A stretch of 64,000 nt of DNA, taken from assembly GCF_001652725.1 (NCBI RefSeq), contig NZ_LWHJ01000027.1:124001-188000 (forward strand), read 5' to 3'. A model generated the notes under the pieces. The model made no database searches, was not told the DNA's origin, and was given only the letters and a program-made list of their open reading frames with translations. The stretch comes from Pedobacter psychrophilus. Its GTDB lineage: Bacteria; Bacteroidota; Bacteroidia; Sphingobacteriales; Sphingobacteriaceae. The stretch's first letter is position 1; each line of letters begins with the position of its first letter. Made by a program: the position numbers and the translations under genes. Positions 7,946-17,244 of the stretch are shown here, piece after piece.

Positions 7946-8545
7946 ATGTTGAAACTAAGTAGTATAAACACTTTGCTTTTTTTGATTTTGTACTTTACGG
8001 CTTGCAATAATGGTGGAAGTAAGGTGCAAAGCAAAACAGACACTCTCTCAAATACCCATAATGATTCCCTAATGTTGAAACCTGATTTTATGTTGCAACC
8101 GGGCGAAGCGGCAGGTAAAATTAAACTAGGAGAAGATACCGAATTGCTATTCCAAGAAATGGGAAGGCCAGACTCTAGTGATGCAGCTATGCAAAAGATG
8201 GTGGCTTTTTGGTACGAAGGAAATGACAGAACAAAATATTCGACTGCTATTTATGCCTCAAGAGATACTGGAGATATGCCAAAATCAAGAGTCAAACAAA
8301 TTAGAGTAACTGCTCCCAATTTCAAAACTGCCAATGGAGTTGGCATTGGTTCAATTTTAGATAAGCTTAAAGAAGCTTTTACACTGAGCCAAATCAAGTT
8401 TAATAAAGATACATCACGTTTACCACAAGTTTGGGACAGTAAGGATGGAATTGCTTTTGAAATAGACAGTCAGCACAAATGTAGCGCAGTAATCATTCAT
8501 CAAAAGGATGAGGAATTGAAACCCACCTATTTGCCCTTACGGTAG
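7946..8545 (+). CDS. Lipoprotein of unknown function
   Basis: The product has 199 residues. A short signal sequence ends in the lipobox FTAC (Cys near residue 20), so it should be lipid-anchored after Lgt/LspA processing. The mature part begins with a Ser/Asn/Asp-rich linker and then a soluble domain with the block AGKIKLGEDTELLFQEMG, reminiscent of small secreted proteins in which 'G.I.LG......' starts a beta-rich repeat. A related pattern recurs as GVGIGSILDKLKEAF around residue 130, so the domain may be an internal duplication. I do not recognise the family and assign no function. The gene stands alone between ssrA and the hexosaminidase. Confidence 0.75.
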   Translation: MLKLSSINTLLFLILYFTACNNGGSKVQSKTDTLSNTHNDSLMLKPDFMLQPGEAAGKIKLGEDTELLFQEMGRPDSSDAAMQKMVAFWYEGNDRTKYSTAIYASRDTGDMPKSRVKQIRVTAPNFKTANGVGIGSILDKLKEAFTLSQIKFNKDTSRLPQVWDSKDGIAFEIDSQHKCSAVIIHQKDEELKPTYLPLR

Positions 8546-8782
8546 TTTATAAAAAGTATAGAACAATATAAACTTCTTTGCATGTCAATAAAATCTTTAG
8601 CTTGTTATTGATTTTAAACTACCCATTCAATTTTTGTTATATATCTTCTAATATTATTACTGGATTTGATAATCAACAAGATAAAATGAATCTTATAAAA
8701 TCAAATTTCTTCAAAACCTATTTCCAAAAATATTTTCTTATTTTTCCATTATTCTTACATAGCTCAGTACTCCATTAACAAC

Positions 8783-11098
8783 ATGAATTTGAAGCACCTA
8801 TTTTGCGTTATTTTAATACTCTTCACTACTTTGACATTTGCCCAAACCGATCCAAATTTGGGAATTATACCTGCACCTCAAAGTATTATCATAAAATCTG
8901 GCTATTTTCAAATCACAGAAAAAACGGCATTACAATATGAAACTGATGCAGATCGGAAAATAGCAGAGCTTTTTAAAACTTTGGTGAAAGATAAAGAAGG
9001 ATTTGATTTGGTGATGGCAAAAAACTTTATTCAAGCTCCAGAAAGTATGATTTCTTTTAACTCGGCGAAAAGCCAAAATGTTAATACAGAAACTTATACT
9101 TTATATATCGATAACAAAAACATTCAATTAAAAGGAAGTGTAAAAGGTGTTTTTTATTCCATGCAAACGCTTACCCAGCTTTATCTCAATAATTTAGAAA
9201 CACATCAAATACCACAATGTGCTATAAATGACGAACCTAGATATGAATACCGTGGTTTGCATTTAGATGTTTGTAGATACTTTTTCCCGATAGATTTTAT
9301 CAAAAAGTATATCGATTTCATGGCTGCTTATAAGCTCAATACATTTCATTGGCATTTAACCGACGATCAGGGTTGGCGAATTGAAATCAAAAAATATCCT
9401 AATTTAACTTCGATTGGTGCTTATCGTGATCAAACTATTATTGGTAATTATCATGATCGTATGCCGCAATGGTTTGATGGAAATAAATATGGTGGGTTTT
9501 ACACTCAAGAAGAAATTAAAGAAGTTGTGGCTTACGCCGATTCAAAATTTATTACTGTAATCCCTGAAATCGAAATGCCGGGACATGCTTTGGCTGTATT
9601 GGCTTCTTATCCGGAATTAGGTTGTGGAGACAATCCTGGTCCATATAAAGTTGCGGATAAATGGGGTGTTTTTCCTGATATTTTTTGTGCAGGAAAAGAT
9701 CATACTTTCGATTTTATGGAAGATGTTTTAACTGAAGTGATGGAATTATTCCCGTCTAAGTATATCCACATCGGCGGCGATGAAGCCCCAAAAACAGTTT
9801 GGAAAACATGTCCGTATTGCCAACAAAGAATTAAAAAGGAGCATTTAAAAAACGAGGATGGTTTGCAATCTTATTTTATTCAAAGGATAGAAAAGTTTGT
9901 TAATAAAAAAGGAAGATCAATTATTGGTTGGGACGAGATTTTAGATGGAGGTTTAGCTCCAAATGCAACTGTGATGAGCTGGAGAGGAGTGAATGGAGGA
10001 ATAACTGCTGCAAAACAAAATCATCAGGTAATTATGACGCCCAGTACGGCAGGGCTTTATTTAGATCATACCCAAGGTCGGTCTGATCAGGAACCGGTTG
10101 GTATTGGTGGCGACGGCCGCATTTCTAAAATTTACAATTATGACCCAACACCAGAGGTTTTATCGGCTTTACAGCTGAAAAACATTTTAGGGGTGCAAGC
10201 AAATATGTGGGCAGAATATTTACCCAACACAACCAAAGTAGAATATATGCTCTTTCCAAGAATAATGGCTGTATCTGAAATTGCTTGGACTAACTTAAAT
10301 AGAAAGGATTTTAAGAATTTTAATGAAATTCGCATTCCCCAACATTTGGCACTGTTAGATAAAACCAGTACATTTTATAGAGTTCCAGAGGTAATTGGTG
10401 CAAAAGATACTTCTATAAATGTTATAAACGATAGCTATAATTTTGATTTTAAGCCTTCTGTAAATGGTGCAAAAGTGTATTATACCATTGATGGATATGA
10501 GCCTAACGAAACCACTACTTTATATACGCAGCCTTTTAAAGTAAATGTGCCTAAAGGAGAGATGCGTCCTGTAAAAGCTAGAGTAATTACTCCATTGGGT
10601 AAAAAAAGCGTGGTTACAACTACTTTATTATTTAATAGAGATACGCTTAAAGCAGATGATAGCGGAAATAATAAAAACCAAGGAGCGTTAAAATATTATT
10701 ATTTACCCGGTAAGTTCAAAAACACTTTAGAAATTGATACCAATTTAGCTACAAAAAAAGGTTTAACTAGTCAGATTTCTTTTACTAAAGTGAGCGGCAA
10801 AGCAAGAGAATACGGAATTGTTTTTACGGGTTTTATCAATGTAAATGAGAACGCTAATTTTGAATTTTCGCTTTACAGCGATGATGGCAGCCGTTTATAT
10901 ATTGATGATGAACTGATAATTGATAACGATGGTAAACATGCTAGGTTTGAGCGTTCTGCTGGTGTGGCTTTACAATCTGGTTTACATAAAATAAAAGTCT
11001 TATATTTTGATGATGGTCCTGGTTCTACCTTACAGGTTTCTGTAAAAGGGACTGATGGTAAAAAGATTGAGATTCCGTCTGTAATGTTATATAATTAA
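8783..11098 (+). CDS. Beta-N-acetylhexosaminidase, GH20, with C-terminal PA14 domain
   Basis: The 771-residue exported enzyme has a signal peptide ending TLTFAQ, an N-terminal GH20b domain (about 25-145) and the GH20 barrel starting at YEYRGLHLDVCRYFF. The catalytic pair D333-E334 lies in HIGGDEAPK, and the substrate-binding FHWHLTDDQGWRIEIK is present. After the barrel come a chitobiase-like beta-sandwich (about 545-615, YYTIDGYEPN) and a PA14 carbohydrate-binding domain (about 640-770, YSDDGSRLYIDD). It should release terminal GlcNAc or GalNAc from chitin fragments, glycans or peptidoglycan by substrate-assisted catalysis in the periplasm or at the surface. It is followed at 6 bases by a lipoprotein gene. 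Confidence 0.93.
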   Translation: MNLKHLFCVILILFTTLTFAQTDPNLGIIPAPQSIIIKSGYFQITEKTALQYETDADRKIAELFKTLVKDKEGFDLVMAKNFIQAPESMISFNSAKSQNVNTETYTLYIDNKNIQLKGSVKGVFYSMQTLTQLYLNNLETHQIPQCAINDEPRYEYRGLHLDVCRYFFPIDFIKKYIDFMAAYKLNTFHWHLTDDQGWRIEIKKYPNLTSIGAYRDQTIIGNYHDRMPQWFDGNKYGGFYTQEEIKEVVAYADSKFITVIPEIEMPGHALAVLASYPELGCGDNPGPYKVADKWGVFPDIFCAGKDHTFDFMEDVLTEVMELFPSKYIHIGGDEAPKTVWKTCPYCQQRIKKEHLKNEDGLQSYFIQRIEKFVNKKGRSIIGWDEILDGGLAPNATVMSWRGVNGGITAAKQNHQVIMTPSTAGLYLDHTQGRSDQEPVGIGGDGRISKIYNYDPTPEVLSALQLKNILGVQANMWAEYLPNTTKVEYMLFPRIMAVSEIAWTNLNRKDFKNFNEIRIPQHLALLDKTSTFYRVPEVIGAKDTSINVINDSYNFDFKPSVNGAKVYYTIDGYEPNETTTLYTQPFKVNVPKGEMRPVKARVITPLGKKSVVTTTLLFNRDTLKADDSGNNKNQGALKYYYLPGKFKNTLEIDTNLATKKGLTSQISFTKVSGKAREYGIVFTGFINVNENANFEFSLYSDDGSRLYIDDELIIDNDGKHARFERSAGVALQSGLHKIKVLYFDDGPGSTLQVSVKGTDGKKIEIPSVMLYN

Positions 11099-11104
11099 TT
11101 ATAA

Positions 11105-11719
11105 ATGAGATTATTAAAAAGTTTATTTGGTTTAAGTTTGATATTAATTGTTTTATCTTCTTGCGGAGGCGATGAGGATAAAAAGGTAAAAGAAGTTCCA
11201 AAAAAGATTGCTGCTTTACCAGCACCTTTTAAACATCATGAAAAAATTGAAGTTGGACCAGAGTTGATTTTTGATATTTACACCTGGGGAAGAGGAGCAG
11301 ATTCTACCTCTTCTTTACTGGTTTTGCGCTCGGATTCCATTGAAAATGATTTTTCTTTAGCATCTACAAATAACATTAATGGTAAGTTTAAGGAGGTTTT
11401 TAATACTGATATGGATGATGATGGTAATCCCGAAGTTTTGATTTACTACACCGCAAATGATAAATTTCAGTCTGCAAAAGTAATTTGTTATGAGTTTACT
11501 GGTAAAAATGCAAATGAAATTGATTTCCCTAATTTAAGTACCAAAACCAAAGATCAATATCATGGAAAAGATAAGTTTTATGTAAAAGAGGGAAAATTAT
11601 TTAGAGAGTTTGATCTATTTGATAACAATGATAAAGAAGGTAAAAAAGCCATCGATAAAAAAGTAATTCAATATTTTATAAAAGGAAACAGACTCGATTT
11701 GAACGAAGTAGAGCAATAA
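11105..11719 (+). CDS. Lipoprotein with Asp-rich calcium-loop-like motif
   Basis: This 204-residue protein has a signal sequence and lipobox LSSC (Cys near 20), followed by GGDEDKK. The central block DMDDDGNPEVLIYY looks like the FG-GAP/EF-hand-like Asp loop seen in beta-propeller repeats, here occurring once. The rest is beta-rich with no catalytic motif that I can name. It follows the GH20 gene by 6 bases and is probably cotranscribed with it, but a joint role is only an inference. Its stop lies 7 bases from the convergent LTA-synthase-like gene. Confidence 0.75.
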   Translation: MRLLKSLFGLSLILIVLSSCGGDEDKKVKEVPKKIAALPAPFKHHEKIEVGPELIFDIYTWGRGADSTSSLLVLRSDSIENDFSLASTNNINGKFKEVFNTDMDDDGNPEVLIYYTANDKFQSAKVICYEFTGKNANEIDFPNLSTKTKDQYHGKDKFYVKEGKLFREFDLFDNNDKEGKKAIDKKVIQYFIKGNRLDLNEVEQ

Positions 11720-11726
11720 AGATTTA

Positions 11727-13595
11727 TCAATATTCTAGGTAATCTTTAAAAACACTTTGCATTAAAGTCTTGGCTTTTTTAATATGATTTTTTTCTTGTT
11801 GATCCGTTAAATTTTGATTTTTAAAAATTACATGATTACTTACTGGATCATAACTTAATGCCCCATTTTCATCAATGTATCCAAAACCATTATCCCAGTT
11901 ATAAAATCCAAACCCTTTTAAATTAGGATTTAAAAGATCTATACTGTACTTAAAAGCAGTATCAGGAATATTTAATTGGTTTAATAAAGTTGAAGCTATA
12001 TCAGTTTGACCTCCAAACTTATTTATAATTTGCCCCTTATATTTATTAGTTAATGCACCTCCAAATATCAAAAGTGGAATGTGATATTTTTCAGGCTGAT
12101 AGGTTTCCCTGATTTCTTTTGGTAATCGATGACCGTGATCTGCAGTAATTATAAAAATTGTATTGGCATACCATGCTTGTTTTTTTGCATTTTGAACGTA
12201 TTGATAAAGTGCTTCATCAACAAAATAACTGGTGCTTCTAAATTTATTTGGCAGACTGTTATCTCCAAATTTACCTTTTACAGGGAGTTGAAAAGGTTCA
12301 TGATTGGTAAGTGTTAAAAGTGTAGAAAAAAATGGCTGTTTGATTTTGTTTAAAAACGAGATTTGCTTACTAAAAGTCACATCATCATAGGCTCCCCAGT
12401 TAGATTTAATCTCAGCGTTTTTAAAGTCTTTCTTTTCAAACAGGGTTTGATATTGATGGCTTAAAATGTAAGACTTAAAGTTAGAAAAATCGGTGTCTCC
12501 GCCATAAAAAAAAGAAGTTTGATAGCCATCTGATTTCAAAACTTTAGCTACAGAAGGTAAATTTAGTTGCTTATCATTTTCTTTGATTATAGATTTAATC
12601 CCTTGTGCCGGAAAGGCACTGATAACGGCAACAATTCCTTTATCCGTTCTATCTGAAGTAGCATAGATATGATTGAATAATAATCCTTCTTTAATTAACT
12701 CACTAAATTTAGGTGTTACGCCTTCTTCACCACCAAGTTCTTTTACTACATCCGCAGTAAAACTTTCCATCACAATTAATACGATGTTTGGTTTTTTAAC
12801 GGAAAATATCTTTGAGGTAAGTGTATCTTTTTTTGCTAATAAACTTTCAACATTTATTTGTAAATCACTTTCTGAGAAATAGATATATGGATTTTTAACA
12901 TTGTTTAAGTTTGAAATAATACTCGAAATCAAAAACCAATTTGTATTAATAGCTGCAAAATTTAAAATTTGATGTTTGCTATAATAGGCCTTACTTGTAT
13001 TCATCGGCGCAACGCCAATCCCACCCCTTATTGCTAAAAATGTGAGGGCCAAAGTAAATAGATAAACAGGGATTTTAAATAATAAGGTAATTCGTTTTTG
13101 ATCAAAATAATCTGTTTTAAAAACAAGGTTGGAGAATAATGCAAATCCAATAAATATCAGTACAATTAAACCAAAAATATTTAAAAAAATAGGTGAGGAG
13201 GCGCTAGATGCAAAAGCTTCTGAAGGAGACTTAATAAGAAATTCTAAGGCTCTATAATTTAGATTTGTTCCCCACTCTCTGTAAATGTTAATATTTACAA
13301 TGCAATTTATAGATGCAATCACCAAAAAAAAGTAGGTGTAAATTTTTATGGGTTTGATTGATATTTTTAAGTTTGATAGAAAGATGATGCCATAAAATAA
13401 AAAAGGAAGTACACATAAATAACCTGCCATTGAAGCATCCATGTGAAGACCATAAACAAAGGAAAAGAAGATTTCTAGAAAATCTAAATCTGCAAGTTTA
13501 TGATAAAAAGCTATTTCAAAGATTATTCGGCTTAATAAAAAAAAGAGACACCAGCCTAAAAAATATTTTAAAAAAAAAGAAAGGCTTTTAAACAT
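11727..13595 (-). CDS. LTA synthase family sulfatase / phosphoglycerol transferase
   Basis: The 622-residue protein has five hydrophobic segments in its first 190 residues and then a periplasmic sulfatase-fold domain. The metal and nucleophile motifs are visible: IVLIVMESFTADVV with metal-binding Glu, SDRTDKGIVAVIS with the likely Thr nucleophile, and the metal pair in ADHGHRLP. Enzymes of this family transfer phosphoglycerol or phosphoethanolamine groups from phospholipid to glycans or lipids. Bacteroidota lack classical lipoteichoic acid, so the acceptor here is unknown, perhaps a periplasmic glycan or lipid. The gene is separate from its neighbours. Confidence 0.88.
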   Translation of the reverse strand: MFKSLSFFLKYFLGWCLFFLLSRIIFEIAFYHKLADLDFLEIFFSFVYGLHMDASMAGYLCVLPFLFYGIIFLSNLKISIKPIKIYTYFFLVIASINCIVNINIYREWGTNLNYRALEFLIKSPSEAFASSASSPIFLNIFGLIVLIFIGFALFSNLVFKTDYFDQKRITLLFKIPVYLFTLALTFLAIRGGIGVAPMNTSKAYYSKHQILNFAAINTNWFLISSIISNLNNVKNPYIYFSESDLQINVESLLAKKDTLTSKIFSVKKPNIVLIVMESFTADVVKELGGEEGVTPKFSELIKEGLLFNHIYATSDRTDKGIVAVISAFPAQGIKSIIKENDKQLNLPSVAKVLKSDGYQTSFFYGGDTDFSNFKSYILSHQYQTLFEKKDFKNAEIKSNWGAYDDVTFSKQISFLNKIKQPFFSTLLTLTNHEPFQLPVKGKFGDNSLPNKFRSTSYFVDEALYQYVQNAKKQAWYANTIFIITADHGHRLPKEIRETYQPEKYHIPLLIFGGALTNKYKGQIINKFGGQTDIASTLLNQLNIPDTAFKYSIDLLNPNLKGFGFYNWDNGFGYIDENGALSYDPVSNHVIFKNQNLTDQQEKNHIKKAKTLMQSVFKDYLEY

Positions 13596-13654
13596 AACGC
13601 AATTTAGATTTTTGCATTTATGCTTAAAAGCCTTAACAATAATTTTACTTTATT

Positions 13655-14335
13655 TTAACCGCCCATTTGGCTTAGCACATCTTCAAATGTCATGGTTTCA
13701 TAGCCTGTTGGTATATCCATTTTAATGTCTGTAACTGACTCTTCTGTTATACTTTTAAGTGTCATTTTAGATTTCATTCCTCTAGCATTAGAAGAAAATT
13801 CTATAGGCACTCCCTTAACATTTTTAATGCTAGAGGTTAAAGAATTTGCTGGGATTGTAATATCTGTAGTTGCCCAAACATCTACACTCTCACCAGAAAT
13901 TTTGTCCTTTAAAATGTATTTGGTACAGTTATAACCAGCAACTTTTTTAGTTTCCGTAGTAGTGGTTACTTCAACATCTTTTTCGCCTGCTTGCATTTCT
14001 TGCATTTTGTCAGTTTGCTCTTGATTCATTTTAACAGCAATTTTTTTGTTCTGCATTGGTACATCTGTTAAGCTCAAGCTTTCTTTAGTTGTACTATTAT
14101 AAATAACTTCCGTAGCATACATGCCCATATCCATTTTAAACTTGCTGTTATCTCCTTTAAACTGAACCTTAAATTCTTTTGGAAGCATAGCGGCCATAGA
14201 TTCTTGACCGACAGGCAAATCATATTCTACTGTATAAATTGCCGTACCTTCTTTTATTACTTTTTGGGCCTGTGCCGCAAATGTAGCCCCAAAACAAATA
14301 AATGCTATTAGACCTATTTTAGTGTTTTTTAACAT
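13655..14335 (-). CDS. Secreted protein, DUF4412/GLPGLI-like
   Basis: The product has 226 residues with a signal peptide ending AAQAQ. The mature protein opens with EGTAIYTVEYDLP, continues with KMDMGMYATEVIYNS and has the block KKVAGYNCTKYILKD, which resembles the central 'kkIaGyxcKkA' signature of small secreted Bacteroidota proteins of the DUF4412/GLPGLI kind. Such proteins are presumed periplasmic beta-sandwiches; no biochemical role is known to me. It is transcribed alone, with 60 bases to the LTA-synthase-like gene on the same strand. Confidence 0.8.
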   Translation of the reverse strand: MLKNTKIGLIAFICFGATFAAQAQKVIKEGTAIYTVEYDLPVGQESMAAMLPKEFKVQFKGDNSKFKMDMGMYATEVIYNSTTKESLSLTDVPMQNKKIAVKMNQEQTDKMQEMQAGEKDVEVTTTTETKKVAGYNCTKYILKDKISGESVDVWATTDITIPANSLTSSIKNVKGVPIEFSSNARGMKSKMTLKSITEESVTDIKMDIPTGYETMTFEDVLSQMGG

Positions 14336-14401
14336 GGTTCTTGATTTTTTATTTTAATAATTAGATGTGATTTTACAAATAAAGTTACAGTAAAATTTGA
14401 A

Positions 14402-15172
14402 TTACCAAACAATTTTATTTTTATCTAAAAACGCCTGAATTCCTCTTTTACAATCAACTGTAGATCTTGCATGAGCATTCATTTCTGCAGCAAAATCTAA
14501 TGCTTCTTCCAATGGTTTATCTTGTATTTTATTTAATAATTGTTTTGTTAACGCAATAGATTGCGATGATGTTGTATTGCATAATTTTTCGGCATATTTT
14601 GTTACCTCTTCTTCAATCAACTCACCATCAACAATAAAATTAATAAGATTGATGCTTTTAGCTCTTTCCGCATCTATTAAATCGCCACTAAAAACCAGTT
14701 CTTTAGTTAAGCCTTCCCCAATTTTTCTTAACAGAAAAACTGCTACAATAGCGGGAATAAAGCCAATCTTAACCTCGGTGTAACCAAATTTGGCTTCTGG
14801 TACGCTAAATACAAAATCACAAACCGAAGCTAATCCGCAACCACCAGCAATTGCATGTCCCTGCACTTGTGCAATTACTATTTTCGGTTGTTCGTAAATT
14901 AACTGGAATAGATCTTTTAACTGATTAGAATCCTTAAGGTTTTCCTCAAAAGAATTAGATTGTAATTTTTTGAGATAATCTAAATCTGCACCCGCACTAA
15001 AAACTTCCCCAACTGCTTTTAATACAATTACTTTAACATTTTCATCTTTTTCTGCTTTTTTAAAACATTGAGTAAGCTGTAAAACAAGTTCTGCATTAAG
15101 TGCATTTCTTTTATCCGGACGATTTATTTCTATAAAAGCTACCCTATTTATTATTTGATAATTTACAAACAT
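14402..15172 (-). CDS. Enoyl-CoA hydratase/isomerase family protein
   Basis: This 256-residue crotonase-fold protein has the N-terminal INRPDKRNALNAEL, the oxyanion-hole loops FSAGADLDYL and HAIAGGCGLASVCDFVFS, and the C-terminal RSTVDCKRGIQAFLDK. In enoyl-CoA hydratases two Glu residues activate water; the second position here falls in YTEVKIGFIPAI, where Glu is present. Likely substrates are short enoyl-CoAs from fatty-acid or amino-acid breakdown, but methylglutaconyl-CoA hydratase is also a common identity for this form. It is the last gene of a minus-strand run, 4 bases after comEC, and has no obvious functional link with it. Confidence 0.88.
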   Translation of the reverse strand: MFVNYQIINRVAFIEINRPDKRNALNAELVLQLTQCFKKAEKDENVKVIVLKAVGEVFSAGADLDYLKKLQSNSFEENLKDSNQLKDLFQLIYEQPKIVIAQVQGHAIAGGCGLASVCDFVFSVPEAKFGYTEVKIGFIPAIVAVFLLRKIGEGLTKELVFSGDLIDAERAKSINLINFIVDGELIEEEVTKYAEKLCNTTSSQSIALTKQLLNKIQDKPLEEALDFAAEMNAHARSTVDCKRGIQAFLDKNKIVW

Positions 15173-15176
15173 CTAT

Positions 15177-17243
15177 TTATAATTTAATTTCTATTGCAAA
15201 ACTTCTTTTTAAAACACTTGGTTTTAAATTCAGTTTTTGAGCTTGATTTTTAAAATCCTCGATAATAAAATCCTTATTTCTACCATCAATAAATAGTTTA
15301 TGAAAAGAATTTTGGTTTTTTATCGATTGCAAATCTTGTTTTTTATTGCTGCTTAATAAAAGCCAATCTTGCTTAGAATTAGCAAAATTAATGTTTTTAT
15401 GATTGATGATTTTTAACTTCTTACCCTCAAAGCTAAACAATTTTTCATTTTCAGTAAGATGAGGATTTATCCATTGTATATTATCAATTTGGCAACTATC
15501 TAAATAAGGTTTAACCGAAAATAGAAAAGTGAACTCATTGGGATTTAAATCTGAAATTAACACAGCATTATTTCCTTTAATAAATGCAATGGCAGTATTC
15601 TTTCTTAAACTAAAAAATAATGCTTGTTTTTGTTTGATGTGCTGAAAAGCTCTAAAATTGGTGGATAGTATTAAAAACAATAAAAAAAGGCTTGCATATT
15701 TTCTCAGGTTTTTGTTTTGAATTGATTCGGATGCCAAAAGAATGAATATGTAGAATAATATAATTTCTATACTACCCCACCAAATTTGAGTAACATTTGC
15801 ATGAGGAATATGTTCTATTAATTTTAAACCATCATTGGTGAATTTGATACTAAATTCTAAACACCAAGCCAATAAAAATGCAATTGACGGGATGAAATAA
15901 AGTAATAAAAAGAATAAACCGAAATACATTATTAGTATGGATGGTAGAAATATAAACAGATTACTAAGTATAAAATAGACTGGAAATTGATGGAAATAAT
16001 ATAGACTTAATGGTGCAGTTGCAATCTGAGCGGCTAAAGAAACTGCCGTAAGTTTCCAAATCCAGTCTAAAATTTTATTATTTGTATTATATAAATTATA
16101 AACTAAAGGTTGTAAATAAATTATACCTGCAACTGCAATAAAAGAAAGTTGAAAGCCGACATTTATAATTGCGAAAGGGTCGAAAATTAAGATAGCAAAA
16201 GCTGTTATGGCAATGATGTTAAATGTGTTTGTTTTTAAAGATCGAGCTTTTCCTAACATAATGAATGTGGTCATTATTGCTGCCCTTTCTATTGAAGGAG
16301 CCAACCCTGTAATTAAGGCATAAAACCACACTAAAGAAATCATGATTATGGCTTGTAAAATTCTGCCTTTTTTAGATTTGTTTAGAAACATTAACATAAA
16401 TGCTAATAAATAAACTACAATTCCAACATGCATCCCAGAAACTGAAAGCACATGCATGGTTCCGGTTTTTGTATAAGTTTGTAAAATTTCCTTACTTAAA
16501 TCAGCTCTGTAACCTAAAATTAAAGTAGATGCCACTGCTTTTACAGAACTATCCTTCAGATAAGTATTAAATTTTTCAATTTGGCGCTCCCTAAATTTTA
16601 ATGCAAATTCTTTTATAGGATTTGCCACATGCTCGTCTATTTTCTTTGTCTCTTTTTGATTTATAAAACTTTGATAATAAATTTGTTGAGTGCTTAAGAA
16701 TCCTTTATAATTAAATTCTGACGGGTTATATGCTGGTTCTGTTTCCTTAAATTTTGATTTGATTAATAATAAATCTCCATAATGTAGATTAAGGCTTTTG
16801 GTTGTGTCAAACCTCATTGCCAACAATAATTTACCTTGTGTTTTAACAAGATTATTTTTTTGAAGATTATTTGTAACCTCCACATTAAAGCGAGCGATAT
16901 CTCCTTTAATTTTTGGCTCCTCTAGTAGGTAAACTATTAATTGTTTAGAAGGTGTTTTTGAGAAATGATTGGTTTTAAAAATTTCTTTATGTTGATTACA
17001 AATAATAATTCCTGAGAGGATCATTATTACATAAATACAAATACCAAAATAGTAGGAGTGAAGATAAATTATCTGTTTCTTTAACCATAAATTTAAAGCA
17101 ACGAACACCAAAGAAAGAATCGTCCAGAAAAAAATAAATAGATTATTTGGAGAAATATTAAAAGAAATAGCGGTTATTATTCCAATTATAAAAAATATTA
17201 TTAAACGAATAAAGGGAACTTCAGTTTTATAATAGGCAATCAT
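15177..17243 (-). CDS. comEC: ComEC/Rec2-family DNA-uptake channel protein
   Basis: The 688-residue polytopic inner-membrane protein has an N-terminal DUF4131 region with hydrophobic helices, an OB-like soluble segment, then the Competence domain with the hallmark HVLSVSGMHVGIVVYLLAF and FALITGLAPSIERA-type sequence (actual text YALITGLAPSIERA). It ends in a soluble tail of about 170 residues without the HxHxDH motif of the metallo-beta-lactamase domain, the usual case in this phylum. ComEC carries single-stranded DNA across the inner membrane in natural transformation. It begins 1 base after the HhH protein gene, so they are surely one transcript. Whether the strain is competent is unknown. 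Confidence 0.92.
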   Translation of the reverse strand: MIAYYKTEVPFIRLIIFFIIGIITAISFNISPNNLFIFFWTILSLVFVALNLWLKKQIIYLHSYYFGICIYVIMILSGIIICNQHKEIFKTNHFSKTPSKQLIVYLLEEPKIKGDIARFNVEVTNNLQKNNLVKTQGKLLLAMRFDTTKSLNLHYGDLLLIKSKFKETEPAYNPSEFNYKGFLSTQQIYYQSFINQKETKKIDEHVANPIKEFALKFRERQIEKFNTYLKDSSVKAVASTLILGYRADLSKEILQTYTKTGTMHVLSVSGMHVGIVVYLLAFMLMFLNKSKKGRILQAIIMISLVWFYALITGLAPSIERAAIMTTFIMLGKARSLKTNTFNIIAITAFAILIFDPFAIINVGFQLSFIAVAGIIYLQPLVYNLYNTNNKILDWIWKLTAVSLAAQIATAPLSLYYFHQFPVYFILSNLFIFLPSILIMYFGLFFLLLYFIPSIAFLLAWCLEFSIKFTNDGLKLIEHIPHANVTQIWWGSIEIILFYIFILLASESIQNKNLRKYASLFLLFLILSTNFRAFQHIKQKQALFFSLRKNTAIAFIKGNNAVLISDLNPNEFTFLFSVKPYLDSCQIDNIQWINPHLTENEKLFSFEGKKLKIINHKNINFANSKQDWLLLSSNKKQDLQSIKNQNSFHKLFIDGRNKDFIIEDFKNQAQKLNLKPSVLKRSFAIEIKL

Positions 17244-17244
17244 A

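Noticed and set aside
8578-8778. TTG-start frame of 66 residues between a lipoprotein gene and the GH20 gene
   Set aside because: It begins with a hydrophobic stretch but is A/T-composition driven, has no family match that I recognise, no good start and no clear fit to local coding patterns.
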